A stretch of 64,000 nucleotides of DNA from Symmachiella dynata (GCF_007747995.1 NZ_CP036276.1:7703810-7767809); one strand, 5' to 3'. Shown: positions 43,713-53,038, numbered from the stretch's first letter. Notes: generated from the letters alone by a model not told the origin. Numbers and translations: made by a program.

Positions 43713-46700
43713 ATGAAACTATCCACCCGATTTGTGTTGGCCTTCATTATTGCATTGTGCGGTGGTGCGGCTGCCTGTTTTGCGAAAGACCCCACGGCGG
43801 CGGAGTTGGAGTTTTTTGAGAAAAAAGTGCGACCGGTATTGGCGACGCACTGCTACAAGTGCCACAGCGACAAAAAACAAAAAGGGGCTTTGCGACTCGA
43901 CTCACGGGCGGGACTGATCACAGGTGGCGATACCGGCGAAGCGATCGTCCCGGGCGAGCCGGGTGAAAGTCTGTTGATTGAATCGATCCGCTACGGCGAC
44001 GACGGCTACCAGATGCCCCCCTCCGGAAAACTGCCGGCCGCTGCCATCGACGATTTGACGAAGTGGGTCCGAATGGGCGCGCCGTGGCCCGCTGAAGAGG
44101 TCCCCGAGTCCAAAACAAACAACGGATTTGATCTCGCTGAGCGCGCCAAACATTGGTCGTTTCAACCGCTGCAAAAAACCGATCCTCCGTCCGTGCAAAA
44201 TACGACTTGGCCGCGCACGGCTGAAGACCGTTACATTCTGGCGGCATTGGAACAGAGTGGCCTGCAACCGGCGGGCGAGGCTTCGCGGCGCGTGCTGATT
44301 CGGCGTTTATCGTTCGCCCTCCTCGGACTGCCGCCGACACCGGCGGAGGTCGAGGCGTTTCTTAATGACGATTCACCGCAAGCCACCGAGCGGCTGGTCG
44401 ATCGTTTGTTGGCCGCACCGCAATTCGGAGAACGTTGGGGGCGACATTGGCTCGACTTGGTCCGCTACGCCGAGTCGCACGGCCATGAATTTGATTTTCC
44501 GATTCATCATGCTTGGCGGTATCGCGATTATGTGATCCGCGCCTTGAACGCCGATGTGCCGTATGACGACTTTGTCCGCGAACACATTGCCGGCGATCTC
44601 TTGCCGCATCCGCGAATGCACCCGGAGGAACAATACAACGAATCAATCCTCGGCACCGGGTTTTGGTATTTGGGCGAAGCGACACACGCTCCGGTCGATG
44701 TGCGGGGCGACGAAGCGGGCCGTATCGACAATCAGATTGATGTGATGACCAAGACGTTTCTGGGAATCACCGTCGCCTGCGCCCGCTGCCACGACCACAA
44801 ATTCGATCCGATTACGACCGCAGATTACTACGCGCTGGCTGGTTTTCTACAAAGTTCGCGCAAAAATGTGGCATTATTGGACCCACATGGAAAAATCGCC
44901 AACGCTGCTGCCGAGTTGAGCCAGCTGCGTAACAAGGCAAACTCGGAATTCACAGCGGTCGTCCCCCAACCGTCGGATGAAGCCGCCGCGGATTTTGCCG
45001 CCTATCTCGCTGCAGCGATTGATTTTTCACAAACGACCTCCGGATCAACGGCTGCGACATTCGCCCAAGAACGAGGACTCGATCCGGCGCGGCTGAGCCG
45101 TTGGGTCGAAGCCGTCAAGCCGACGGATAAAGATCAACCCGCGCAGCCCGATTTCCTCTTTAAGTCACTCGTCAAAGGTCTGCAAAACAAACCACAACCA
45201 ACGTTCGCCGCTTGGAAGCAAGACGTCATTGCCGAATTGGCAACAGCTGCGAAAACGGCTGAGGACACGTTTGCCAGTACTGAGCTGTTCGCCGATTTTA
45301 ATTCCGGCGACTACGGCGATTGGTTTGTCACGGGAACTGCGTTTGGAGCGGGTCCGACGCAGGCACAGGATAGCGATGCAACGTCTCCCGTAGCAGCACC
45401 CGCGCTGGCAGGCGTGGCTCATAGCGGACAATTGGCGGGCAAGCTGCAAGGCGTGCTGCGGTCGCCGACGTTTACGATCACCGGCAATCGAATGTTCTAC
45501 CGCATGGCGGGCCGCGGGGGGCGGATTCGGTTGATCATCGACGGCTACTACATGAACGAATTCAGCGGACTGCTGTTTGGGGACATGAAATTCGACGTCA
45601 ACACCGAGGGCCGGTATGTTTGGCGCTCGCAGTACGTCGGTAAGTATCTGGGGCATAAGGCGTATATCGAACTGATCGACGATGGCGACGGGTTTGTGGC
45701 TGTCGATGAAATTCGGATTGGCAACAGCCAACCGCAAGACACGCCTGACCCGGCAATTCTCGAATTGCTAAAAAGCGAACCGATCGATTCGGTCGCTGCA
45801 CTCAGTACTGCTGCGGGAGAGCGCTGGCAGACCGCGCTGTCGAAGTGGCACGCGGGCGAAGCCGATGCGCATGACCTGCAGTTGTTGCAATGGGTCATGG
45901 CCGGTCAATTGATCGATCTGCCTGATAGCGAGTGGGCTGCGACGACCAAGCAATGGCAGGTACGCGCCGACGCGGTCCCCGCTCCGATCAAAGCCTTGGC
46001 CCTCACTGCCGGTTCGCCGGAAGATGAACGGATTCATATTCGTGGCAGCCATAAAAAACTGGGCAAAGTTGCGCAGCGACGCTTTCTAGAGGTCCTCGCC
46101 GGACCCGATCAACCGCCGATCCTCAATGCGTGCGGACGTTTGGAATTGGCACAGCAGATCGTCGATCCGACAAATCCGCTCACCGCTCGGGTGATCGTTA
46201 ATCGCGTTTGGCATCATCTGTTTGGCCGGGGAATTGTCGCTTCGGTCGATAACTTCGGTGTGCTGGGACAGGCACCGACACACCCCGAACTACTCGACCA
46301 TCTCGCAGCAGAATTCATCGCCGATGGTTGGTCGATCAAACGTTTGATTCGCCGGTTGGTCTTATCGCGGACCTATCAAATGACGAGTCACGTCACCGCC
46401 CCGGCCGCCGAAGAGACCGATCCGGAGAATCTACTGCTGCACCGCATGCGGATGCATCGTCTCGAAGGAGAGGCGATTCGCGATGCGATCTTGCTGATTT
46501 CCGGACGGCTCGAAAACCGCCAATTCGGCAACAGCATTCCGGTCCACCTAACCCGATTCATGGAAGGTCGCGGACGACCCAAAAAAGACGGCCCGCTCGA
46601 CGGCGATGGGCGGCGCAGTATTTATATCCGCGTGAACCGCAATTTCCTCTCGCCAATGATGCTGGCCTTCGACACCCCCATCCCCTTTAGCACCGTCGGC

Positions 46701-47015
46701 CGTCGCTCGGAATCGAACGTCCCCGCGCAAGCGCTGATCCTAATGAACGACCCCTTCGTCAAACAACAGGCCGAGTTGTGGGCCAAGCGGTTGGTTGACG
46801 CCGAAGATGATCGTGCCCAGCGGATTCAAACCATGTACCAACAAGCCTACGCCCGCCCGCCGAGCACGAAGGAGACCGAAGCAGCGGAAGCGTTTTTAAT
46901 ATCACAAGCAACCGCCTACGACATCGCTGGCGAGCAAGCCACGAATGACCCGCGCGTGTGGACCGATTTGTGTCATGTGCTGATTACGCTCAAAGAGTTT
47001 ACGTTTGTGGAGTGA
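43713..47015 (+). CDS. PSD1-type planctomycete cytochrome C (PSCyt1-DUF1549-DUF1553)
   Basis: A 1100-residue exported protein. The signal peptide (FVLAFIIALCGGAAACFA) is followed by the c-type haem site C47-YK-C50-H51 and a cytochrome-like domain (GEPGESLLIESI, YQMPPSGKL). DUF1549 begins near YILAALEQSGLQPAGEA and contains ERWGRHWLDLVRYAESHG and the second haem-like CARCHDHKFDPI. Residues ~520-680 form a beta-rich insert (DFNSGDYGDWFVTGTAFG, GRIRLIIDGYYM) like a concanavalin/LamG-type carbohydrate domain. DUF1553 follows (NPLTARVIVNRVWHHLFGRG). The DUF1501 gene follows downstream, the usual planctomycete pair. A role in polysaccharide or sulfated-glycan use is suspected. Confidence 0.95.
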   Translation: MKLSTRFVLAFIIALCGGAAACFAKDPTAAELEFFEKKVRPVLATHCYKCHSDKKQKGALRLDSRAGLITGGDTGEAIVPGEPGESLLIESIRYGDDGYQMPPSGKLPAAAIDDLTKWVRMGAPWPAEEVPESKTNNGFDLAERAKHWSFQPLQKTDPPSVQNTTWPRTAEDRYILAALEQSGLQPAGEASRRVLIRRLSFALLGLPPTPAEVEAFLNDDSPQATERLVDRLLAAPQFGERWGRHWLDLVRYAESHGHEFDFPIHHAWRYRDYVIRALNADVPYDDFVREHIAGDLLPHPRMHPEEQYNESILGTGFWYLGEATHAPVDVRGDEAGRIDNQIDVMTKTFLGITVACARCHDHKFDPITTADYYALAGFLQSSRKNVALLDPHGKIANAAAELSQLRNKANSEFTAVVPQPSDEAAADFAAYLAAAIDFSQTTSGSTAATFAQERGLDPARLSRWVEAVKPTDKDQPAQPDFLFKSLVKGLQNKPQPTFAAWKQDVIAELATAAKTAEDTFASTELFADFNSGDYGDWFVTGTAFGAGPTQAQDSDATSPVAAPALAGVAHSGQLAGKLQGVLRSPTFTITGNRMFYRMAGRGGRIRLIIDGYYMNEFSGLLFGDMKFDVNTEGRYVWRSQYVGKYLGHKAYIELIDDGDGFVAVDEIRIGNSQPQDTPDPAILELLKSEPIDSVAALSTAAGERWQTALSKWHAGEADAHDLQLLQWVMAGQLIDLPDSEWAATTKQWQVRADAVPAPIKALALTAGSPEDERIHIRGSHKKLGKVAQRRFLEVLAGPDQPPILNACGRLELAQQIVDPTNPLTARVIVNRVWHHLFGRGIVASVDNFGVLGQAPTHPELLDHLAAEFIADGWSIKRLIRRLVLSRTYQMTSHVTAPAAEETDPENLLLHRMRMHRLEGEAIRDAILLISGRLENRQFGNSIPVHLTRFMEGRGRPKKDGPLDGDGRRSIYIRVNRNFLSPMMLAFDTPIPFSTVGRRSESNVPAQALILMNDPFVKQQAELWAKRLVDAEDDRAQRIQTMYQQAYARPPSTKETEAAEAFLISQATAYDIAGEQATNDPRVWTDLCHVLITLKEFTFVE

Positions 47016-47037
47016 GGCACGGAGTTAAAATAGAATT

Positions 47038-47273
47038 TAGGCTGTAGACTTTAGTCCTTAGGGAGAAAACACTCGTTCCCAAACTCTGTTTGGGAACGCA
47101 CCCCAGCGAAGCTCTGCTTCGCAGGCAGAACAAGATGATGGACACGATCACGTTTGTCGCTAACGAAGCAGAGCTTCGGGAAATGTGGTTCCCAAACAGA
47201 GTTTGGGAACCAGGCTATATTTCTTTCCTAAAGTCTACGGTCTAAAGCCTTCAGCCTATCCCCCCGTGGTGAA
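47038..47273. repeat. Family A composite palindrome, copy 4
   Basis: The core at 47074-47211 has two large hairpins (cgttcccaaactctgtttgg closing with gaacg; ggttcccaaacagagtttgg closing with gaacc) and two small ones (cgaagctctgcttcg, cgaagcagagcttcg), arranged symmetrically. The outer layer is ctgtagactttagtcctta at left and tctacggtctaaagccttca at right. It lies between the PSD1 and DUF1501 genes. Confidence 0.85.
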
Positions 47274-47310
47274 ATAAAAAAACCGTCCCTTTAAAAATAG
47301 CAGCCAAATT

Positions 47311-48750
47311 ATGTCCCATTGCCGAAAATTCATCGAACAGCCTGTTTGCCGCCGCGAGATGTTGTTGCGCTGCGCCAATGGTTTTGGCGGGTTGGCCTTG
47401 GCCGGTTTGTTTGGCGAAACGGTTTCGGCCGGAAAGACATCATCGGACAAAAATCCTTTCGCCCCCAAAGAGCCGCACTTCGCTCCAAAGGCGAAAAGTG
47501 TGATCTATTTGTATATGGATGGCGGGCCATCGCAAGTCGATACGTTTGATCCCAAACCGGCGCTCGACAAACATGACGGAAAGGATCCTCACTCCGTTCT
47601 CAAAGTCGAGCCGACGCAATTCGATGCTGTCGGTAAGGTCATGCGCTCCCCGTGGAAGTTCAAAAAACATGGCGAGAGCGGACTGCCGGTCAGTTCGTTG
47701 TTTCCGCACATCGCCACCCACATGGATGATCTGTGCGTGATCAACTCCATGGTCGCGCAATTCCCGGAACACACCAACGCCAACTATTTTCTGCACACCG
47801 GACACGGCATCCAAGGGCGGCCCAGCATGGGGGCCTGGGCCAGTTATGGGCTGGGGAGTGAGAACCAGGACCTGCCCGGTTTCGTCGTGCTCAATGGCGG
47901 CTTGATTCCGCCGGGCGGGTTGGATTGCTTCAACAGCGGATTTCTCCCCGCGACGCATCAGGGCTCGATCTTCAAACCGTCAAACCCGCCGGTGGCCAAC
48001 ATCAAACGCGCCGAGCAAAACTCGCAATTGCAGCGCAACAAGTTGGCGCTGATGCGAAATTTGGATGCGGGGACCTTAGATCGCGTCGGACGGGTGGACT
48101 CTTTGGAATCGGCAATCGCCAACTACGAACTCGCCTATCGCATGCAGATGGCGGTCCCGGAACTGATGGACCTCAGCGGCGAAACCCCGGCGACGCAACA
48201 GATGTACGGCATGGACCATGAATTCAAACAAACACAGATTTTCGCTGCCCAGTGCCTGATCGCGCGGCGGCTTGTGGAACGGGGGGTGCGGTTCATTGAA
48301 TTGACCTGCCCCAACGTGGGCAACGACCGTTGGGATCAACACCGAAACCTCAAAGAAGGCCACGAAAAAAACGCCCTCGTCGTCGACCAGCCGATCGCCG
48401 CTTTGTTGTCCGATCTCAAGGCCCGCGGCATGCTGGACGAGACGCTGGTCATCTGGTCAGGCGAATTCGGCCGCACCCCGTTCGCACAGGGGAAAAACGG
48501 CCGGGACCACAATCCGCAGGGGTTTTCGCTGTGGATGGCCGGCGGGGGGATCCAAGGGGGAATCCGCTATGGTGCCACCGACGAATTTGGCTATCATGCG
48601 GTCGAAAATCGCGTCGAAATCTACGATCTACACGCCACGATGTTGCACCTGTTGGGCATGAACCACGAAAAGTTGACGTTCCGTTTTTCCGGCCGCGACA
48701 TGCGACTGACCGATGTGCATGGACATGTGCTGCATGATATTTTGGCGTGA
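47311..48750 (+). CDS. DUF1501 protein (sulfatase-like), Tat-exported
   Basis: A 479-residue periplasmic protein. The Tat-like signal is CRREMLLRCANGFGGLALAGL (about residues 13-33). The DUF1501 core shows KSVIYLYMDGGPSQVDTFDPKP, ending in a sulfatase/alkaline-phosphatase-like arrangement with LVIWSGEFGRTPFAQG, GRDHNPQGFSLWMAGGG and YDLHATMLHLLGM. These conserved Asp/His clusters suggest metal binding, though catalytic activity is not proven for the family. It is paired with the PSD1 cytochrome upstream; such pairs are expanded in planctomycetes. ATG 47311 lies 38 bases beyond the family A composite element. Confidence 0.93.
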   Translation: MSHCRKFIEQPVCRREMLLRCANGFGGLALAGLFGETVSAGKTSSDKNPFAPKEPHFAPKAKSVIYLYMDGGPSQVDTFDPKPALDKHDGKDPHSVLKVEPTQFDAVGKVMRSPWKFKKHGESGLPVSSLFPHIATHMDDLCVINSMVAQFPEHTNANYFLHTGHGIQGRPSMGAWASYGLGSENQDLPGFVVLNGGLIPPGGLDCFNSGFLPATHQGSIFKPSNPPVANIKRAEQNSQLQRNKLALMRNLDAGTLDRVGRVDSLESAIANYELAYRMQMAVPELMDLSGETPATQQMYGMDHEFKQTQIFAAQCLIARRLVERGVRFIELTCPNVGNDRWDQHRNLKEGHEKNALVVDQPIAALLSDLKARGMLDETLVIWSGEFGRTPFAQGKNGRDHNPQGFSLWMAGGGIQGGIRYGATDEFGYHAVENRVEIYDLHATMLHLLGMNHEKLTFRFSGRDMRLTDVHGHVLHDILA

Positions 48751-48831
48751 ATAATAAAAGTGGCCGGTGGTGAGTGGCCGGTGGCCAGTCAGATTATAAT
48801 CCGACTGCTCCCGGCTATCATCAGCGCAAAA

Positions 48832-48911
48832 GGGTGCCACTGGCGGCTTGTCCGCCAGTGCAAACCGTGTGACTGGCAAGTACACTGCTGGACAAGCCAG
48901 CAGTGGCACCC
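48832..48911. repeat. Family B double hairpin, intact copy
   Basis: An uninterrupted unit: CACTGGCGG-CTTGT-CCGCCAGTG and CACTGCTGG-ACAAG-CCAGCAGTG on either side of ~22 bases, with gggtgccac and gtggcaccc at the ends. It is the empty-site comparator for insertion sequence 2. Confidence 0.9.
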
Positions 48912-48974
48912 AACGTTTTTAAGTTTCAGGTTTGATTTTTGAATCCGTCATGATATTCGCAGGGAGGCGAATTT

Positions 48975-50105
48975 GTGAATCGTGGGGAGTGGTTTCGCCG
49001 GTTGCCGTGGATGATCGTGTTTTGCACGGTCTCGTTGGCGCTGTGCGGACTGTCGGGTATTGCCCATGGTGACGCGCTCGCCGGAGAAGGTGCCTTCTTT
49101 GAACGGCAAGTTGTCTGGCTGGTCATTTCGCTCCCCGCCATGCTGGCCGCGACACTGGTGCCGTATCAGTTGTTCAAACGCAATAGCTACCTGCTATTTG
49201 GCATCAGCTTGGTGCTGTTGTTGGCGGTCTATTTTTTCCCGATTCGCAACGGCTCGCATCGTTGGATTCCGTTGGGCGTGATGAACTTCCAACCCTCGGA
49301 ACTGGCCAAGCTGGCTTACATTCTGGCGCTGGCTCGCTATTTGATGTACCGCGCCAACTACCGCAATCTAACCGGACTGCTCGTGCCGTTTTTGTTGTCG
49401 CTCGTTCCGCTGGCGCTGATTCTCCGCGAACCCGACCTGGGAACGGCGATGTTGTTCCTGCCGGTGCTATTCGCCATGCTGTTCGCCGCCGGCGCGCGGA
49501 CACGGCATTTGGTGTCGATCGCCTGTCTGGGCATCGCCGTGCTGCCGCTGTTGTGGATGGGGATGAGTGCGGAACAAAAGTCGCGGATCGTGACGCTGTT
49601 TGTGCAACAAGACTCGGGACGCGCTCCGGCGGGCGATGGTTATCATCTGCATCAATCCAAACAAGTCATCGCCCTGGGAGGCGTTTGGGGAAGTGAAACC
49701 ACCGGCATGGCGGTCGACGACCCCCGCGCCTATCACCTCCCCGCTGCCCGGACGGACTTTATCTTTTGCATGATCGGCGAACGCTGGGGTCTGGTGGGAT
49801 GTGCGGTCATGTTGATTTTGTACCTGTTTCTCTTCGCCCGCGGGTTAGCAGTCGCCGCCTCGACGCGTGAACCGTTCGGGCGTCTGATTGCCGTAGGCAT
49901 CGTCGCTCTCCTGGCAGCTCAAACAGTGATCAACACCGGCATGGTCGTGGGACTAATGCCGATCACCGGTTTGACATTGCCGCTGGCCAGCTACGGCGGT
50001 TCGAGCCTGTTATTCACCTGCGTGGCGCTGGGTCTACTGATGAACGTCGCCCTGCGCCCCGGCTATCATATCGCTAGTGAGCCGTTCCGCTTTTCGCGCG
50101 GTTAA
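48975..50105 (+). CDS. rodA: SEDS peptidoglycan glycosyltransferase RodA/FtsW
   Basis: A 376-residue multi-span inner-membrane protein of the SEDS family, which polymerises lipid II. About ten hydrophobic helices are visible. Family marks are [47 protein letters not shown] (catalytic Asp region), [28 protein letters not shown] and the closing [15 protein letters not shown]. The short length, lack of an N-terminal cytoplasmic tail, and sequence favour RodA over FtsW. GTG 48975 has an AGGGAGG ribosome site. No mreBCD or PBP2 genes are adjacent. Confidence 0.93.
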   Translation: MNRGEWFRRLPWMIVFCTVSLALCGLSGIAHGDALAGEGAFFERQVVWLVISLPAMLAATLVPYQLFKRNSYLLFGISLVLLLAVYFFPIRNGSHRWIPLGVMNFQPSELAKLAYILALARYLMYRANYRNLTGLLVPFLLSLVPLALILREPDLGTAMLFLPVLFAMLFAAGARTRHLVSIACLGIAVLPLLWMGMSAEQKSRIVTLFVQQDSGRAPAGDGYHLHQSKQVIALGGVWGSETTGMAVDDPRAYHLPAARTDFIFCMIGERWGLVGCAVMLILYLFLFARGLAVAASTREPFGRLIAVGIVALLAAQTVINTGMVVGLMPITGLTLPLASYGGSSLLFTCVALGLLMNVALRPGYHIASEPFRFSRG

Positions 50106-50116
50106 TGTTAATTAGG

Positions 50117-50403
50117 TTCACCACGGAGGACACGGAGGACACGGAGTAAGGAAAAGGCTTTAGACCGTAGGCTTTAGGAAAGAAGTATCGACTGGTTCCC
50201 AAACTCTGTTTGGGAACCGAATTTGTCGAAGCTCTGCTTCGTTCGAGTCAAACGTGATCAGCGTCCATCATCGTGTTCTGCATGCGAAGCAGAGCTTCGC
50301 AGAAGTGCGTTCCCAAACAGAGTTTGGGAACGAGTGTTTTCTCCTAAGGACTACAGCCTAAAGCCTATTTCTTACTCCGTGTCCTCCGTGCCTCCGTGGT
50401 GAA
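50117..50403. repeat. Family A/H composite palindrome, copy 5 (three nested layers)
   Basis: The outer layer is ttcaccacggaggacacgga and its inverse tccgtgcctccgtggtgaa. The middle layer is ggctttagaccgtaggcttt with taggaaa, mirrored by tcctaaggactacagccta with aagcc. The inner layer is the standard family A core at 50194-50332. The whole 287-base block is mirror-symmetric and non-coding. Confidence 0.85.
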
Positions 50404-50658
50404 CCCATCAAAAAAAGGTGGGTGGTACGCCGCGGTTTGGTGACGAGCGTGGGGCATCACGAGAAATGGGGTCACGCTCGACTGGTGCTGAAAAGCACAT
50501 TGATCGGGCAGCCGGCTGTGCCGGTCGGGCAGGGGCGGACAAGGCACCCTTGCTCGATTTCGGGGGACCGAACTGCCGTGATCAATTGACAAAACCAAAA
50601 CTTGGCTGCGACGTACCACCCGTCCACAGGGCTTTGCGGGGAAGAAGTCATGGGGAAA

Positions 50659-50724
50659 AGACCGTTGAACAGCGGGACATCCCTCGGTCGGTGAGTTCCC
50701 GACGGCGCCCTCGTTCAACGGTCT
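50659..50724. repeat. Long stem-loop next to the thioredoxin stop codon
   Basis: A perfect 12-base stem, agaccgttgaac (50659-50670) with gttcaacggtct (50713-50724), encloses a smaller gggac...gttccc hairpin. It lies directly after the thioredoxin stop on the minus strand and may end or stabilise its transcript, though no T-run follows. Confidence 0.5.
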
Positions 50725-50725
50725 G

Positions 50726-51481
50726 TTATGAAGAACACGCCGACAGCGGGGACACGGACGAATCGCGGAGGAAGGCATTGATAAACGCGCCAATCGTCCG
50801 TTGCGCTGCCGGCGTGGTTGTGATGGTCAATTTTCCATCGGCAATCTTGGTTTCCATCGAAACCTGGGTAGTTTTCTCCAGCAGTCCGACCAGCGCGGCT
50901 GCTTTGTCGTGTGGGACTTCGTAGGTCGCCCGCAGCAACGTCTCGACTTCAGTCGCCGCCGGGATTTCACAGAGTGCGTCCGCACAACAGTGGTCAGACT
51001 CGCAACAGGCAGGACAGTCGGTGTTAGATTCAGCGAACTTCGCTTTCCCACCCAACCCGCAAACCTGAGCAACTTTGCCGGCCAAGCTGGTGACTTGATC
51101 GGCCGATGTCATTCCGACTAACCGGCCCGCTTCGCGTCCGCGGATTAACTTCACCATGGTGGGCAGCGATGTCACGCGAAACTTACGAGTCATCGCCGGG
51201 TCGTTATCCACATCGATTCGCCGAATGTTCAAGCCCTGCTTTTCCAAATCAGCCAGCACCGGGGCCATCTTTTGACATGGTCCGCACCAACTGGCTCCGA
51301 AGGCGAGGATCTCCGTCGCGGGCGTCGTCGCCTGGGCTGTTGCTGTGGGTTGTCGTGAAGAACGTGTGCAACTCGCGGTGCGTTGATTTCTGGGACAGGG
51401 GCAACAGGTTTCGTCCGCATCGGCGGCACAGGCGATCGTGATGATTCCGCCGAGTACGAGACTGAAAGGCGTTACGTTCAT
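50726..51481 (-). CDS. Exported thioredoxin-like protein with cysteine-rich regions
   Basis: A 251-residue protein from ATG 51481. A short signal peptide (FSLVLGGIITIACAA) is followed by the Cys-rich CCPCPRNQRTASC. The thioredoxin domain (about residues 55-150) has the active site WCGPC at 65-69 and the cis-Pro motif TSLPTMV. A second cysteine cluster (DCPACCESDHCCADALC) comes before a C-terminal ~80-residue domain (AATEVETLLRATYEVPHDKAAALVGLLEKTTQV) that is not recognised. A periplasmic disulfide or metal-linked role is plausible. The frame extends upstream to 51619 but without a ribosome site. Confidence 0.87.
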   Translation of the reverse strand: MNVTPFSLVLGGIITIACAADADETCCPCPRNQRTASCTRSSRQPTATAQATTPATEILAFGASWCGPCQKMAPVLADLEKQGLNIRRIDVDNDPAMTRKFRVTSLPTMVKLIRGREAGRLVGMTSADQVTSLAGKVAQVCGLGGKAKFAESNTDCPACCESDHCCADALCEIPAATEVETLLRATYEVPHDKAAALVGLLEKTTQVSMETKIADGKLTITTTPAAQRTIGAFINAFLRDSSVSPLSACSS

Positions 51482-51899
51482 TTTGAGAGTCCTCTTCTCA
51501 GAGAGTGGTGGGTCACATGGCAGATTGCTGTTACTGCTCACGTGCCGGGACTCAATGCAAATCGCTTGCCACTTCGCAGCACAGCGACGGAAGAATTCTT
51601 TTCGAGAGACACCAACCACTTGGCACGGTAGCGGGTTGTGAAAATGTTTTTTTCACAGCGGTCGCGTATCCCAATTTCGCGGCGCGCATCAACCGGCAGC
51701 GAGGTTGTAAAATCGTCACACCCACTTTGCACGAACGACAACCGGCAGGTGTATGAACTCAATCACCACGGAGGCACGGAGGCAGAAAGGCTGTAGGCTA
51801 TAGACCGTAGGCCTTAGCAAGAATCATGGACGTCGCAAAAGCAAGCAGCGACCAACGGGAGCGGACCAATGACCTCGAGCGGCAGCTCGCACCAAGCGG
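51482..51899. other. Spacer with half of an A/H-type repeat
   Basis: At 51766-51822, atcaccacggaggcacggag followed by ggctgtaggctatagaccgt forms the left outer and middle layers of the composite palindrome, without a core or right half. The rest is unique. No gene is supported. Confidence 0.5.
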
Positions 51900-52709
51900 C
51901 TAAGCCGCACGGCGACTGGATTGGCCGGAGTCGAAGCCCCATTTTGAGATCCAGCGCAGATACGATTGCAGATGCAACAGCGCATCGCGGGAGAGGACGC
52001 TTTTGCTGCCGCGTTGTTCGTGATGATAGCAACGAGCAGCACCATTGATCATGACTCGCCAACCCGCCTGTGAGACGCGGCGGCACATGTCGACGTCTTC
52101 AAAATATTTAGCAAACCGGTTGTCGAACGCGCCGACCTGTTCGTAGGTTTCGCGACGCAGCATCATGAAACAACCCGAGACCCAGTCGCAGTCGACCGTG
52201 CCGCTGTGGTCCTGCTCCATGCAGAGGTAATCCGCGATCGCCTTGGGAAAAATCATCTCCATTCCCAACCGCCGTGCTGCGATCGTCTTAATGGTTTGAA
52301 ATCGTCGAGCGGGATGTGCGTAGTTGCCATCGGGATGATAAATCCCGCAACTGGCCAAGCCGCAATCGGGATAGGCATCCATGAATTCGACCATCCGCGA
52401 AACGCAGCGCGAATCGACATCGAAATGCATATCGGTGTTCATCAATAAGATGTAGCGCGCTGTTGACGCTTCGAGAATCCGGTTGAGATTCTCGGCATAG
52501 CCCAGCCGCTGCTCGTTGTGAATCACCTGTGTGGCGGGAAAGGTTTGCTCCCAATCCCCGGTTCCGTCAGCGGAACGATTGTCGACAAGAATCAGCCCCA
52601 CATTGTCGGTCCCATCCGACGCTGCCAGCGACGCAATCAACGGCGTCATAAAGTGCCGTTCACCGGTATAAATAATGCCGACTTCAACCTCGGGACCTTG
52701 GCCACTCAT
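51900..52709 (-). CDS. Family 2 glycosyltransferase (rhamnosyltransferase-like)
   Basis: A 269-residue GT-A enzyme. It starts VEVGIIYTGERHFMTPLIASL, then has the nucleotide-binding strand LILVDNRSADGTGDW, the metal-binding region MNTDMHFD (DxD), and the acceptor-site loop VSGCFMMLRRETYEQVGAFDNRF, followed by YFEDVDMCRRVSQAGWRV. These are features of GT2 enzymes that add sugars to cell-surface polysaccharide. It has no membrane segment and probably acts at the inner face. It is a single gene with no polysaccharide cluster in view. Confidence 0.93.
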   Translation of the reverse strand: MSGQGPEVEVGIIYTGERHFMTPLIASLAASDGTDNVGLILVDNRSADGTGDWEQTFPATQVIHNEQRLGYAENLNRILEASTARYILLMNTDMHFDVDSRCVSRMVEFMDAYPDCGLASCGIYHPDGNYAHPARRFQTIKTIAARRLGMEMIFPKAIADYLCMEQDHSGTVDCDWVSGCFMMLRRETYEQVGAFDNRFAKYFEDVDMCRRVSQAGWRVMINGAARCYHHEQRGSKSVLSRDALLHLQSYLRWISKWGFDSGQSSRRAA

Positions 52710-52725
52710 GAAAACTGCCCTTTTT

Positions 52726-52761
52726 GAACGACTCGAAATCGCCGAGTCGTTCGGGTTTTTT
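52726..52761 (+). terminator. Strong plus-strand terminator-like hairpin without an obvious gene
   Basis: A perfect 10-base stem, gaacgactcg (52726-52735) and cgagtcgttc (52743-52752), with a 7-base loop, then ggg and six T (52756-52761). The adjacent genes are both on the minus strand, so the transcript it would end is unknown. Confidence 0.55.
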
Positions 52762-52774
52762 ACGGCTTTAAATT

Positions 52775-53025
52775 AGCCACAGATGAAACACAAATTGAAC
52801 ACAGATCAAAAAAAGTTGCTATTGGTCTACGTACTCACAATTCCAAGTCTTTTCGTTGTGCAACGAAACAACGAATGAAATACCGATTGCTGTATGTTGG
52901 ACAGTGAGAGTTACATTTCTCGGTACGGCTGGTCGTGCGTGACAGTCAGCGGTCGTCTGGGGAATCACTGATCGACGGTATCGAATCTGTGTTTCATCTG
53001 TGTTAATCCGTGGCTAAGAATTCTT
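52775..53025. repeat. Repeat F tail arms, inverted pair
   Basis: The left arm agccacagatgaaacacaaa with ttgaacacagat and the right arm ctgtgtttcatctgtgttaa with tccgtggctaag are inverted copies around ~170 unique bases. No hairpin GACGGCAAGCC is present here. It lies in a 329-base gene-free gap. Confidence 0.65.
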
Positions 53026-53038
53026 CTCAAATGAAACG

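Larger units (their letters stand above)
50106..50725. other. Repeat-rich spacer without a confident gene
   Basis: It contains the three-layer palindrome (50117-50403), ~250 bases of unique GC-rich sequence, and the long stem-loop at 50659-50724. Overlapping frames on both strands (e.g. 50418-50924 plus, 50365-50793 minus) run into the thioredoxin gene and look spurious. Confidence 0.5.

Noticed and set aside
47074..47211. Regular hairpin array considered as a CRISPR
   Set aside because: The repeats are inverted, few in number and lack equal-length unique spacers; no cas genes are present in the window.
50365..50924. Overlapping open frames on both strands (50365-50793 minus, 50418-50924 plus)
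   Set aside because: They run through the repeat element and into the thioredoxin gene, and carry no family features.
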